Positions 11,018 through 19,639 are shown, numbered from the stretch's first letter. The stretch is DNA of 35,508 bases from Acidobacteriota bacterium (GCA_024638215.1 JAHEKS010000010.1:1-35508), one strand, 5' to 3'. The notes: generated by a model not told the origin, from the sequence alone. Translations and numbers: made by a program.

Positions 11018-12424
11018 TTGGCAGAAGGCAAGTACGACTTGATCGTGATTGGCAGCGGCCCGGGCGGGTATGTGGCGGCGATTCGCGCCGGACAGTTGGG
11101 TCTGAAAACGGCGCTGGTCGAGAAAGACGACAAGCTGGGCGGCACGTGCCTGCACGTGGGCTGCATCCCTACGAAAAGCCTGCTTTTCAACGCCGAAGTT
11201 TACGACTATTTCAAAAACGCCAAAGATTACGGAATCATCTGCAAGGAATTTTCGCTCGACTGGGCCGCAGTGATGGCGCGCAAGGCGGCCATTGTCAAAA
11301 AGCTCTCCAAGGGCGTGGAATTTCTGGAAAAAAAGAACAAGGTCGAAACCATCCAGGGCTTCGCGACGCTCGCCGGCCCCGGGCGCGTGACGGTCACCGA
11401 TGCGAAGGGCCAGAAGCGCGAGCTTACCGCCAAGAGCGTCGTCCTGGCCACGGGCTCCGAAGCCAAGTTGCTTCCCGGCTTGGAGGCGGACGGGGAAATC
11501 ATTCTCACCAACAAGGAAATCCTGGACCTGAAAGAAGTGCCGAAATCCATGGTGGTGATCGGCGCGGGCGCGGTAGGGGTGGAGTTCGCGTCCATCTTTC
11601 ACCGCTTTGGATGCAAGGTCACCATCCTCGAAATGCTGCCGCGCGCGGTGCCGCTGGAGGACGAGGAGATTTCCGCCGAGCTCGAAAAATCGTTCAAGAA
11701 ACAGGGCATCGCGATGCACCTGGGCGCGAAAGTCGGCAAGGTCGCGAAAACCGCCAAGGGCGTCACGGTGGACTTCACGACCTCGGACGGCAAGGCGCAG
11801 AAACTCGAGGCCGACACCTGCCTGGTGGCGGTGGGCCGCGCGCCCAACACGCAGAATATCGGCCTGGAGAAAACGCGCGCGCGCCTGGAGCGCGGGTTCG
11901 TCAAAACCAACGGCTTCATGCAGACCGACGAGCCGGGGCTCTATGCCATCGGCGACATCGTGGCCGACAGCCCGCTCCTCGCCCACGTCGGCGAGATGGA
12001 AGGCATCGTCGCCGTCACTCACGCGGCGGGCAAGCACGCCGAGCCCATCAATTACAACCAGGTGCCGAACTGCACTTACACGGAGCCCGAAATCTCGAGC
12101 GTGGGCCTGAGCGAACGCAAGGCGCGTGACGCAGGCCACAAGGTGAAGATTGGCAAGTTTCCCTTCTCCGCCAACAGCAAGGCCGGAATCCTCGGCGCGC
12201 GCGAGGGCTTTATCAAAATCGTCAGCGACGAGAAATACGGCGAAGTTCTTGGCGTCCACATGATCGGCCCGCGCGTAACGGAGATGATCGCGGAAGCCGT
12301 GGTCGTCATGCGCCTCGAAGGCACCGTGGACGACCTGGCGCACGCGATTCATCCCCACCCCACGCTGACCGAAGCGGTGCTCGAAGCCGCCGAGGGCGTG
12401 GAGGGGATGTCGATTCATATCTAG
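11018..12424 (+). CDS. lpdA: Dihydrolipoyl dehydrogenase (E3), TTG start preceded by GGAGG
   Basis: IGSGPGGYVAAIRAGQLG, GGTCLHVGCIPTKSLL, HPHPTLTEA C-term. Confidence 0.97.
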   Translation: MAEGKYDLIVIGSGPGGYVAAIRAGQLGLKTALVEKDDKLGGTCLHVGCIPTKSLLFNAEVYDYFKNAKDYGIICKEFSLDWAAVMARKAAIVKKLSKGVEFLEKKNKVETIQGFATLAGPGRVTVTDAKGQKRELTAKSVVLATGSEAKLLPGLEADGEIILTNKEILDLKEVPKSMVVIGAGAVGVEFASIFHRFGCKVTILEMLPRAVPLEDEEISAELEKSFKKQGIAMHLGAKVGKVAKTAKGVTVDFTTSDGKAQKLEADTCLVAVGRAPNTQNIGLEKTRARLERGFVKTNGFMQTDEPGLYAIGDIVADSPLLAHVGEMEGIVAVTHAAGKHAEPINYNQVPNCTYTEPEISSVGLSERKARDAGHKVKIGKFPFSANSKAGILGAREGFIKIVSDEKYGEVLGVHMIGPRVTEMIAEAVVVMRLEGTVDDLAHAIHPHPTLTEAVLEAAEGVEGMSIHI

Positions 12425-12455
12425 GGGCTCGGGACTAGGGACTCGGGGCTAGGGG
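12421..12455 (+). repeat. Five-unit heptad array CTAGGGG/CTCGGGA/CTAGGGA/CTCGGGG/CTAGGGG; contains lpdA stop codon
   Basis: Exact 7-bp period read directly; TAG stop at 12422-12424. Confidence 0.93.
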
Positions 12456-12533
12456 AAAACGCACTTCGCGAGTTTAGCTAATCAATGGACTGAGGATTGC
12501 CCCAGCCCGCCTAGAACCCAGCACCTGCTCTTC

Positions 12534-13199
12534 ATGCTCTGCCTCGTTGAACAACTCGGTGTCGTGCCCTACGCTGCGGCGCTGGAGTTGCAGCGCGAGC
12601 GCGTCGCTCAGCGCAAAGCGGGCGAGGTTCCAGACACACTGCTTCTGCTCGAACACCCGCACGTTTACACGCTGGGGCGTAATGCGCGGAAGGAGAATCT
12701 GCTTTATTCGCGCGCCTGGCTGGCGGCACTGGGAGCGGAAGTTTTCGAAACCGACCGCGGCGGCGACGTCACCTACCACGGCCCCGGCCAGTTGGTCGGC
12801 TATCCCATCCTCGACCTCACCCAGTATCGGCGCGACCTGGCGTGGTACATGCGCTCGCTGGAAGAAGTGTTTATCCGCGTAGCGGCCGACTTCGGCATCG
12901 AAGCCGGGCGACTCCAACGCTGCCCAGGCGTCTGGGTGGGCGATGCCAAGCTCGTCGCCATGGGCGTGCACGTATCGCGCTGGGTCACTTCGCACGGGTT
13001 CGCCTTCAACGTTTCGACCGACCTCAGCTACTTCAGCCACATCGTTCCCTGCGGGATTCGAGACAAGCAGGTGACGTCGCTTGAGAAGTTGCTGGGCCGG
13101 CGGGTTGAGGCGGCATCGGTTACGGATTCTGTCGTCAAACACTTCGGGCAGGTTTTCGATTTGGAAATGGAACCGGCCGGGTCAAAAGTCGAACGTTGA
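12534..13199 (+). CDS. lipB: Octanoyltransferase (lipoyl-ACP protein transferase)
   Basis: TLLLLEHPHVYTLGRNA, RGGDVTYHGPGQLVGYPI, CGIRDKQVTSL. Confidence 0.97.
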   Translation: MLCLVEQLGVVPYAAALELQRERVAQRKAGEVPDTLLLLEHPHVYTLGRNARKENLLYSRAWLAALGAEVFETDRGGDVTYHGPGQLVGYPILDLTQYRRDLAWYMRSLEEVFIRVAADFGIEAGRLQRCPGVWVGDAKLVAMGVHVSRWVTSHGFAFNVSTDLSYFSHIVPCGIRDKQVTSLEKLLGRRVEAASVTDSVVKHFGQVFDLEMEPAGSKVER

Positions 13200-13254
13200 A
13201 AGTCGAAAGCTTATCGTCACTTTCGACCTTTGACTTTAGACCCTCAACTCTCGA
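13181..13254. repeat. Inverted heptad array: GTCAAAA GTCGAAC GTTGAAA GTCGAAA / 11-nt loop / CTTTCGA CCTTTGA CTTTAGA CCCTCAA CTCTCGA
   Basis: Read directly; lipB stop lies inside GTTGAAA (13195-13201). Confidence 0.93.
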
Positions 13255-13277
13255 CAACGCTCTTTTCGTGATTTCAC

Positions 13278-14243
13278 TTGGCAACCACGCTTACACGCCG
13301 CCAACTTCACGACCTCTACTACTTCCTGCGGCTCAACCGCCGCGTGGACGAGCAGCTCACCAATTTCTATCGCCAGGGAAAAGTCGTAGGCGGCGTCTAT
13401 TCCGGCACCGGCCAGGAAGCGATTTCAGTCGGAACGGCATACGCGCTTGAGCCTGAAGACTTCGTCGGGCCGATGATTCGCAACGTGGGAACGCTTCTGG
13501 TGCGCGGCTACAAGCCGCGCGACCTGTTCCTCCAGTACATGGCGCGCAAGGACGGTCCCACCGGCGGCCGCGACGCGAACACGCATTTCGGAGATGTCGG
13601 GCGCGGCGTGATTGCGCCCATCAGCATGCTGGGCGAAGGCGTGAACGTGATGGCGGGCATCGCGCTCGCCGCGCGCCTGCGCAAGGAAAAGCGCGTGGCC
13701 GTCACTTATGTCGGCGACGGCGCCATGAGCACCGGCCCGTGCCACGAAGGCATGAATTTCGCCGCGGTGCAAAAGTTGCCGCTGCTGATCATCGCCGAGA
13801 ACAACGGCTGGGCTTATTCGACGCCCACCGAGAAGCAGATGGCCGTGCGCGACCTCGCGGTGCGCGGCAAGGCCTACGGAATTCCAGCCGTGATTGTGGA
13901 CGGGAACGACATCCTGAAGGTTTACCAGGCCACGCGCGCCGCGGCGGCTCGCGCCCGCCAGGGCCGCGGCCCGCAGATGATCGAATGCAAGACCATGCGC
14001 ATGAAAGGCCACGCCGAGCACGACGCGGCAAATTACGTTCCGAAGAAAACGCTCGAGGAGTGGAAGAAGAAAGACCCCATCCTGAGGTTTGAGAAGTATC
14101 TGACTTCGAAACGCCTGATGACCGCGAAGGAGAAGGCCCAGATCGAAGCTCGCCTTGACGAGGAGATTCGCGCTGACGCCGAATTCGCAGAAGCTAGCCC
14201 CTTTCCACCGCCCGAGGGCGCGGCGCGAAGCGTGTGGGCCTGA
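13278..14243 (+). CDS. 2-oxoacid (pyruvate/branched-chain) dehydrogenase E1 alpha
   Basis: Thiamine-PP binding GDGAMSTGPCHEGMNFAAVQKLPLLIIAENNGWAYSTP. Confidence 0.93.
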   Translation: MATTLTRRQLHDLYYFLRLNRRVDEQLTNFYRQGKVVGGVYSGTGQEAISVGTAYALEPEDFVGPMIRNVGTLLVRGYKPRDLFLQYMARKDGPTGGRDANTHFGDVGRGVIAPISMLGEGVNVMAGIALAARLRKEKRVAVTYVGDGAMSTGPCHEGMNFAAVQKLPLLIIAENNGWAYSTPTEKQMAVRDLAVRGKAYGIPAVIVDGNDILKVYQATRAAAARARQGRGPQMIECKTMRMKGHAEHDAANYVPKKTLEEWKKKDPILRFEKYLTSKRLMTAKEKAQIEARLDEEIRADAEFAEASPFPPPEGAARSVWA

Positions 14244-14290
14244 ACATCAAGGCAGGGTGTGCTTGGTTCCTCGGGACATTAGATTCGCCC

Positions 14291-14351
14291 GTAGTCGGTC
14301 GTCCGTTGTCCGTTGCAAAGGACAACTGACAACGGGCGACGGACAATGACC
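14291..14351. repeat. Inverted heptad array: GTAGTCG GTCGTCC GTTGTCC / AGGACAA CTGACAA CGGGCGA CGGACAA
   Basis: 7-bp period on both arms; TTGTCC...GGACAA stem. Confidence 0.88.
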
Positions 14352-14362
14352 AAGGCGCGATT

Positions 14363-15337
14363 ATGCCCGTGATGACGTTTCTTGAAGCCATTCGCCAGGG
14401 CATTTGGGAAGAAATGGAGCGCGACCCTTCCGTCTTCCTGCTCGGCGAAGACATCGGCGCTTACGGCGGCGCCTTCAAAGTGAGCGCCGGGATGCTGGAA
14501 AAATTCGGCGAAGACCGCGTGATTGACACGCCGATTTCCGAATCGGCCATTGTGGGCGCAGCAGTGGGCGCGGCGCTCGCGGGCATGCGGCCGGTGGCGG
14601 AAATGCAGTTCATGGATTTTATCACCTGCGGCTTTGACCAGATCGTCAACGTGGCGGCGAAGATTCACTACCGCTGGGGGCCGGCGGTGCCCATGGTGGT
14701 GCGGGGGCCGTCGGGCGCGGGCGTGCACGGCGGGCCGTACCATTCGCAGTCGAACGAAATGTGGTTCGTGCACACGCCCGGGTTGAAAGTAGTGGTGCCG
14801 GCCACCGCCTACGACGCCAAGGGGTTGATCAAGTCTTCGATCCGCGACGACAACCCGGTGATCTTCTTCGAACACAAGCTGCTCTACCGGCGCATCAAGG
14901 AGGACGTGCCGGAAGAAGACTACGTTGTGCCGCTCGGCAAGGCGAGAATCGCACGCGAAGGGACCGACATTGCGGTGATCACCTACGGCGCCATGGTGTG
15001 GACGGCGCTCGAGGCCGCCGAGGCGCTCGCCAAAGAAGGCATCTCGCTCGAGGTCGTTGACCTGAGGACTCTGCTGCCCTACGATGAGCAGGCGGTGCTT
15101 GAGAGCGTGCGCAAGTGCAACAAGGTGATTCTCCTGCACGAGGATACGCGCACCGGCGGCATGGCGGGAGAATTGGCCGCGCTGATTGCGAGCCAGGCAT
15201 TCGAAGATTTGGATGGGCCCATCGTGCGCGTCACCTCGCCCGACACGCCCGTGCCCTTTTCGCCGCCGCTGGAAGAATTTTTCTTGCCCAATGCGCAGAA
15301 GGTGGCGGAGGCGGCGAGGAAGCTGGCGGCATATTGA
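14363..15337 (+). CDS. 2-oxoacid (pyruvate/branched-chain) dehydrogenase E1 beta
   Basis: GEDIGAYGGAFKVSAGM, DTPISESAIVGAAVGAALAGMRPVAEMQFMDF. Confidence 0.95.
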   Translation: MPVMTFLEAIRQGIWEEMERDPSVFLLGEDIGAYGGAFKVSAGMLEKFGEDRVIDTPISESAIVGAAVGAALAGMRPVAEMQFMDFITCGFDQIVNVAAKIHYRWGPAVPMVVRGPSGAGVHGGPYHSQSNEMWFVHTPGLKVVVPATAYDAKGLIKSSIRDDNPVIFFEHKLLYRRIKEDVPEEDYVVPLGKARIAREGTDIAVITYGAMVWTALEAAEALAKEGISLEVVDLRTLLPYDEQAVLESVRKCNKVILLHEDTRTGGMAGELAALIASQAFEDLDGPIVRVTSPDTPVPFSPPLEEFFLPNAQKVAEAARKLAAY

Positions 15338-15342
15338 ACGAA

Positions 15343-15441
15343 GTTGAAAGTCGAAGGTTGAAGGTCGAGGGCTCGGCATAGTGCAAGAGCGAGGAACCGG
15401 GCCTCCTTCTTTCTTCGACCTTTGACTTTTGACCTTCGACC
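15343..15441. repeat. Inverted heptad array: GTTGAAA GTCGAAG GTTGAAG GTCGAGG / 41-nt spacer / TCTTCGA CCTTTGA CTTTTGA CCTTCGA
   Basis: Read directly. Confidence 0.92.
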
Positions 15442-15456
15442 AAAACGAGGTTCGCA

Positions 15457-16752
15457 ATGCCCACTAATGTCGTCATGCCCCAAATGGGCGAAAGCATCGC
15501 GGAGGGGACCGTCACCCGCTGGATGAAGAAAGTGGGCGAGCGCGTGGAGCGCGACGAGCCGCTGTTCGAGATTTCCACCGACAAGGTGGACGCCGAGATT
15601 CCTTCGCCCGCCGCCGGCGTGCTAGCCAAAATCCTGGTGCAAGAAAATGAGACGGTCGCCGTGAACACCGTCGTCGCGGTGATTGACGGCGAAGGCGCGG
15701 CGGTGGCCGCTCCCGCTCCGGCCGAAGCCGGTCGCGACGATATAAAAGCCGAAGCTCCTAAAGCTGCTGCTTTCGCAGAGACGCCCCGGCGGGCCGTTCT
15801 CGCTCCGGCACGCGAGCCGGGCGAAAAGGTCCGCTCTTCGCCGCTGGTGCGGCGCATCGCGCGCGAGCACAATGTGGACCTGGCGCAGGTGGCGGGAACC
15901 GGGCTGGGCGGCCGCATCAGCAAGAAGGACATCTACGCCTATCTGGAACACGCCCCGCAAACCAGTGGCGCTTCGCCGGCTCCGGCTGCGGCGCCTGCGG
16001 TTACGATGCCGGCCCAGGCTCCCGCCCGCGCCCCCGTCGCGAAAAAGATGGTCTTCACCGGGCCTACTAACGTTGTCCCCATGACGCCCATGCGCAATCA
16101 GATTGCCGAGCACATGCTGGCCAGCCGGCGCACCTCCGCGCACGTCTCGACCGTCTTCGAGGTCGAATTGACGCGCGTTTACAACCTGCGCGCGCAGCAG
16201 GCGGCGGAGTTCGAGCGGCGCAACGGATTGAAGCTGAGCTACACGCCGTTTTTCGTCCGCGCCGCGGTGGAGGCGATCAAGGAATTCCCCATTGTTAACT
16301 CTTCAGTGGATGGCACAAATATCGTCTATAAGCGCGACGTCAACATCGGCGTGGCGGTGGCGCTCGAAACCGGGCTGATCGTCCCGGTCATCAAGAATGC
16401 GGACGAGAAGAACTTTCTCGGCATCGCGCGCGCCGTGCAGGATCTGGCCGAGCGCGCCCGGTCCAAGCGCCTGAGCGTGGAGGACGTCGAGCGAGGGACG
16501 TTTACCATCACCAACCCGGGCATCTTCGGAAGCCTCTTCGGAACGCCCATCATTCACCAGCCGCAGGTGGCGATTCTCGGCGTGGGCACGATCGAGAAGC
16601 GCCCGGTCGTCCGCGACGACGCCATCGCCATCCGTCCCATGGTTTACCTGATGCTCTCGTTCGACCACCGCATCATTGACGGGGCCGTCGCCGACCAGTT
16701 CATGGCGGCGATAAAATCTCACCTGGAAAATTGGGAAGAGCCGGTGCTGTAA
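15457..16752 (+). CDS. Dihydrolipoamide acyltransferase E2
   Basis: Lipoyl domain EISTDKVDAEIPSPAAG, E3-binding domain SSPLVRRIAREHNVDLAQVAGTGLGGRISKKD, catalytic SFDHRIIDGA. Confidence 0.96.
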   Translation: MPTNVVMPQMGESIAEGTVTRWMKKVGERVERDEPLFEISTDKVDAEIPSPAAGVLAKILVQENETVAVNTVVAVIDGEGAAVAAPAPAEAGRDDIKAEAPKAAAFAETPRRAVLAPAREPGEKVRSSPLVRRIAREHNVDLAQVAGTGLGGRISKKDIYAYLEHAPQTSGASPAPAAAPAVTMPAQAPARAPVAKKMVFTGPTNVVPMTPMRNQIAEHMLASRRTSAHVSTVFEVELTRVYNLRAQQAAEFERRNGLKLSYTPFFVRAAVEAIKEFPIVNSSVDGTNIVYKRDVNIGVAVALETGLIVPVIKNADEKNFLGIARAVQDLAERARSKRLSVEDVERGTFTITNPGIFGSLFGTPIIHQPQVAILGVGTIEKRPVVRDDAIAIRPMVYLMLSFDHRIIDGAVADQFMAAIKSHLENWEEPVL

Positions 16753-16826
16753 GAAGTTGAAAGTCAAAAGTCGAAAGTCAAAGGGGACAGGCTTTCAACT
16801 TTCGACCTTCAACCTTCAACTTTCAG
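16749..16826. repeat. Inverted heptad array between convergent genes: GTAAGAA GTTGAAA GTCAAAA GTCGAAA GTCAAAG / CTTTCAA CTTTCGA CCTTCAA CCTTCAA CTTTCAG
   Basis: Read directly; carries the stop codons of both convergent ORFs. Confidence 0.92.
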
Positions 16827-17214
16827 CCTTTCGAGAGGCAGCCTCGCCATCGCGCCGGAAGGAATCGAGCGTCCAGATGTCTTCGCGCTGGTCGTGGCGG
16901 AGAATGTAGAGATTACCGTCGTCGGCGAGGACTTTGAAGCACTTGTAAGCGGGACCGTACCACTGGTCGAGGACTTCCTTCACCTCGTGCGTGCGCGGAG
17001 CGGGACGATGGGCGGGGTCATCGGGCGTTCCCGGGGCCGCGTCGGACTTTCCGGGGCGGGCGAGGGTGAAGCGAAGCGGCCGCTCGTCGGCCTTGTAGCC
17101 CGAGTAACATTCGACCACAACGGACATGGCCACATCCCCGATCATAACAAATTCGCCTTGCCCCGCCCACGCAAGCTGCGCCTGCACATGGCGCATGAGG
17201 TCACGGAGGAACAC
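16816..17214 (-). CDS. Hypothetical protein (start uncertain; internal ATG candidates at 17148 and 17130)
   Basis: Non-shadow ORF, coherent C-term EVLDQWYGPAYKCFKVLADDGNLYILRHDQREDIWTLDSFRR. Confidence 0.65.
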   Translation of the reverse strand: MFLRDLMRHVQAQLAWAGQGEFVMIGDVAMSVVVECYSGYKADERPLRFTLARPGKSDAAPGTPDDPAHRPAPRTHEVKEVLDQWYGPAYKCFKVLADDGNLYILRHDQREDIWTLDSFRRDGEAASRKAES

Positions 17215-17256
17215 GGAGGCATTTCCAGCGGATCAAACTGAGAAGCAGCGCGAAGG

Positions 17257-18069
17257 TTAAATCACCAACTCGCTGCGAATGGACTGCGCAAAGGCCTCGA
17301 CGCCGGCGAGCGGCTGGATGGAGATCTTTCCTTCTTCGAGGATGCGGTGGCACAGCGCCGCGGGCTCGTCGCCCTGCCCGGGCAAGCCTTCGACGACGGC
17401 GGTGAGGTCAGCGGGTTCTTTGCGCCGGACATGGTCGAGGGTATAGACCAGAACCTTGGCAAGGTCGGAATCGCGCTTCAGCGAGAGGGCGTGGACAAAT
17501 CGCACGTGGCCGTTGGGCTTGCCGGCAATTTCGACGGGCCGATAACCGTAATCGAAGGTGAAGGAGTCGCCCGGGTGCGTCCACTGCGAGGCGGCGATGC
17601 GTTTCTCCAGTTTGTCCCAGACGCCGGCGTGCACCAGGGCGCTGGTGAGCCGCTGTTTGATGCGCAGGCGCGTGTCCTCGCGCTCGACGGCGCCCGAGCG
17701 CGGGCCGATGTAGCGGGCGAAGAGATCTTGAATCTCGCTTTGCGGATCGCGCAGCAGGCAGGCGCGCGGCGGCGCCACTTGCAGCAGGTTCGAGAAGGCG
17801 TTCTGAATATAGCTGACGTACCGGTCCAGGTTCTCGCCGTGCTCGTCAATCTGCTCCTCGAAGTCGGACTGGATTTCGCGCAGGAATTCCAAGTCAGCCT
17901 GCGGGTGGAAGCGCTTGACGCGGCGCCAGTCGTCGGTGAACAGGCAGCCCAGATATTTTTCTCCCGGGCAGTGGAGGAACAGGCCAATGTTCAAGAACTC
18001 GCCGCGCACCAGGTCCGGAACGTATTGGACCAGGAGGAACGCGCATTGCTTGAGAGTTTCGTTGACCAT
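17257..18069 (-). CDS. DUF3037 family protein
   Basis: LVQYVPDLVRGEFLNIGLFLHCPGEKYLG signature; ATG at 18069 22 nt after the kinase stop. Confidence 0.85.
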   Translation of the reverse strand: MVNETLKQCAFLLVQYVPDLVRGEFLNIGLFLHCPGEKYLGCLFTDDWRRVKRFHPQADLEFLREIQSDFEEQIDEHGENLDRYVSYIQNAFSNLLQVAPPRACLLRDPQSEIQDLFARYIGPRSGAVEREDTRLRIKQRLTSALVHAGVWDKLEKRIAASQWTHPGDSFTFDYGYRPVEIAGKPNGHVRFVHALSLKRDSDLAKVLVYTLDHVRRKEPADLTAVVEGLPGQGDEPAALCHRILEEGKISIQPLAGVEAFAQSIRSELVI

Positions 18070-18091
18070 AACGGTCGACCCTTGCCGTCTC

Positions 18092-18949
18092 CTAGCGCCA
18101 GTTGGGAAACGGCCGCAGGTCGCTGTTCTTCGCGTCCACCAAAGCCTGACGCACCCGCCGGCGGCGCTGGTAGAGCCGCTCCAGCAGGCGGTGGATTTCG
18201 CCAGGCTCGTCACCGCACCATTCGTCGGGAATGCCTTCGGCGCACCGCTCGACTTGCCGCGCCTCCAGATTCTCGACGCGGGAAAGATAGGGTTCGAAAG
18301 ATTGAAACCCTCGCACGCTTTCGTAAACCAGCCGGCGGGGATAAAGGCACCGGATGGGGCTGTCGGGAAAATTCCATTCTCCGTCGTTGAAACAGAATCC
18401 GTGATCGATCATCCAGGGGGAGTAGGAGGCGTTTTCATCAGCGGCGGGACGCGTGAAGATCATCTGCCGCCCGTCGCAGTTGCAGGTCCACTTGTCAAAA
18501 ACCAGGGCGCCGGCAAAGACCGGCGCAAGATCTTCGGCGCGGCGCAGCAAGCGGTCGGGCAGGAAATCCACCACCAGGAATTGACCGGGCTGGCCGGGAT
18601 ATCCGGAGCCGAATTGCAGGCCCGCCGCGCACGGGATGTGCCGCGCAGCCATCTCGAATTCCATTTCCGGGTTGCCGGCGATGAGCTCGGGCGCGACTTC
18701 GACGAAAGCCGGCGGGCGAACCGGCAGGTCAAGAAGCAAGGCAAGGCGGCCCGCCAGCATTTCATTGGCGAGGATGCGCGAATGCTGGGGATTGTTGGAA
18801 AACTTGACGACGTAGTAGTCGCCGTCCTGCGCGCGCAGAAGGTGCGGCTGTGAGGCGCCGCGCATCCGCCGGATGAACTCCACGGCGCGGACGACAGGCG
18901 TCTCCGCCGGCTCGTCGGACGGAAGATTTTGGATCGAAGGTGGTCTCAT
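18092..18949 (-). CDS. HipA-family kinase-like protein
   Basis: GDYYVVKFSNNPQHSRILANEMLAGRLA, FDKWTCNCDGRQMIF, MIDHGFCFNDGEWNF. Confidence 0.82.
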   Translation of the reverse strand: MRPPSIQNLPSDEPAETPVVRAVEFIRRMRGASQPHLLRAQDGDYYVVKFSNNPQHSRILANEMLAGRLALLLDLPVRPPAFVEVAPELIAGNPEMEFEMAARHIPCAAGLQFGSGYPGQPGQFLVVDFLPDRLLRRAEDLAPVFAGALVFDKWTCNCDGRQMIFTRPAADENASYSPWMIDHGFCFNDGEWNFPDSPIRCLYPRRLVYESVRGFQSFEPYLSRVENLEARQVERCAEGIPDEWCGDEPGEIHRLLERLYQRRRRVRQALVDAKNSDLRPFPNWR

Positions 18950-19115
18950 GGAGTCCGGGGCGCGCCCTCGGCGAACCTCGCACACGCACAAATACGGCTC
19001 GGCGCGGCCCATGTAGGCTGGGAAGGTTCTTCAGCCGCGCCCTCGGCCCGGCGACCCCTTCGAGACGGCTGGCCGCACGCCAGCCCGTCCCTCCGACGCT
19101 GGGAGGCCTTGCGCA

Positions 19116-19484
19116 CTAGCGCCGACGCGACTTCTTGCGAGCGGAAGATTTCGCTCTCTTCTTCGAAACCTTTCGCACGGGCTTGCGCGCCTTGGCTGCT
19201 TTCTTTTTCGCCGGCTTTTTTTTTGCGGCTTTCTTCGGCGGGGCCGCTTTGGCTTTGCGTGCCGGCTTGCGCGCCGCTGGAGCGGGCCGTGAAACCTCAA
19301 TCGGAGCAGGCGCGGCGGGGGCGACGGCAGGAACCTGCGGCACCTCGGCCTCGTAGGAGACTTCCTCCTCGAGTTCCTCCTCTTCCTCGCTCATGCCTTC
19401 TTCCTCTTCGCGGTAATCCGAAGAGAGCTCGTCTCCGTATTCTTCCAGATCATCGCCCGGACGGTTCTCATCATCAAACGCCAT
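19116..19484 (-). CDS. Bipolar acidic/basic protein with histone-H1-like Lys/Ala/Pro C-terminal tail
   Basis: N-term EEEEGMSEEEEELEEE, C-term PPKKAAKKKPAKKKAAKARKPVRK; AGGAGG ribosome-binding site upstream of ATG 19484. Confidence 0.8.
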   Translation of the reverse strand: MAFDDENRPGDDLEEYGDELSSDYREEEEGMSEEEEELEEEVSYEAEVPQVPAVAPAAPAPIEVSRPAPAARKPARKAKAAPPKKAAKKKPAKKKAAKARKPVRKVSKKRAKSSARKKSRRR

Positions 19485-19574
19485 GCGTTCCTCCTGCCAT
19501 GATGCCTTGTCCAAAATCCACGTCGAGCCCGCTCAATGCTTGCGCGGTCTCAAGGACTCTCGTGCATCGAGGCA

Positions 19575-19603
19575 GATGTATACCACAGAAATCATCTTGT
19601 CAA
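19575..19603 (-). promoter_or_regulatory. Possible promoter of the H1-like gene (TTGACA; -10 TATACA at spacing 15 or TACATC at spacing 17)
   Basis: Minus strand TTGACA at 19603-19598. Confidence 0.45.
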
Positions 19604-19639
19604 GCGCATCCGCGCCGTGGCGATAGGGTAGAACCGGTT

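Noticed and set aside
12421-16826. Heptad arrays as CRISPR
   Set aside because: Units of 7 bp, no spacers, no cas genes, and inverted arms.
17202-17225. CACGGAGGAACACGGAGG direct repeat
   Set aside because: Only two short copies with a 10-bp offset, not in the heptad class, and within the 5' part of an uncertain ORF.
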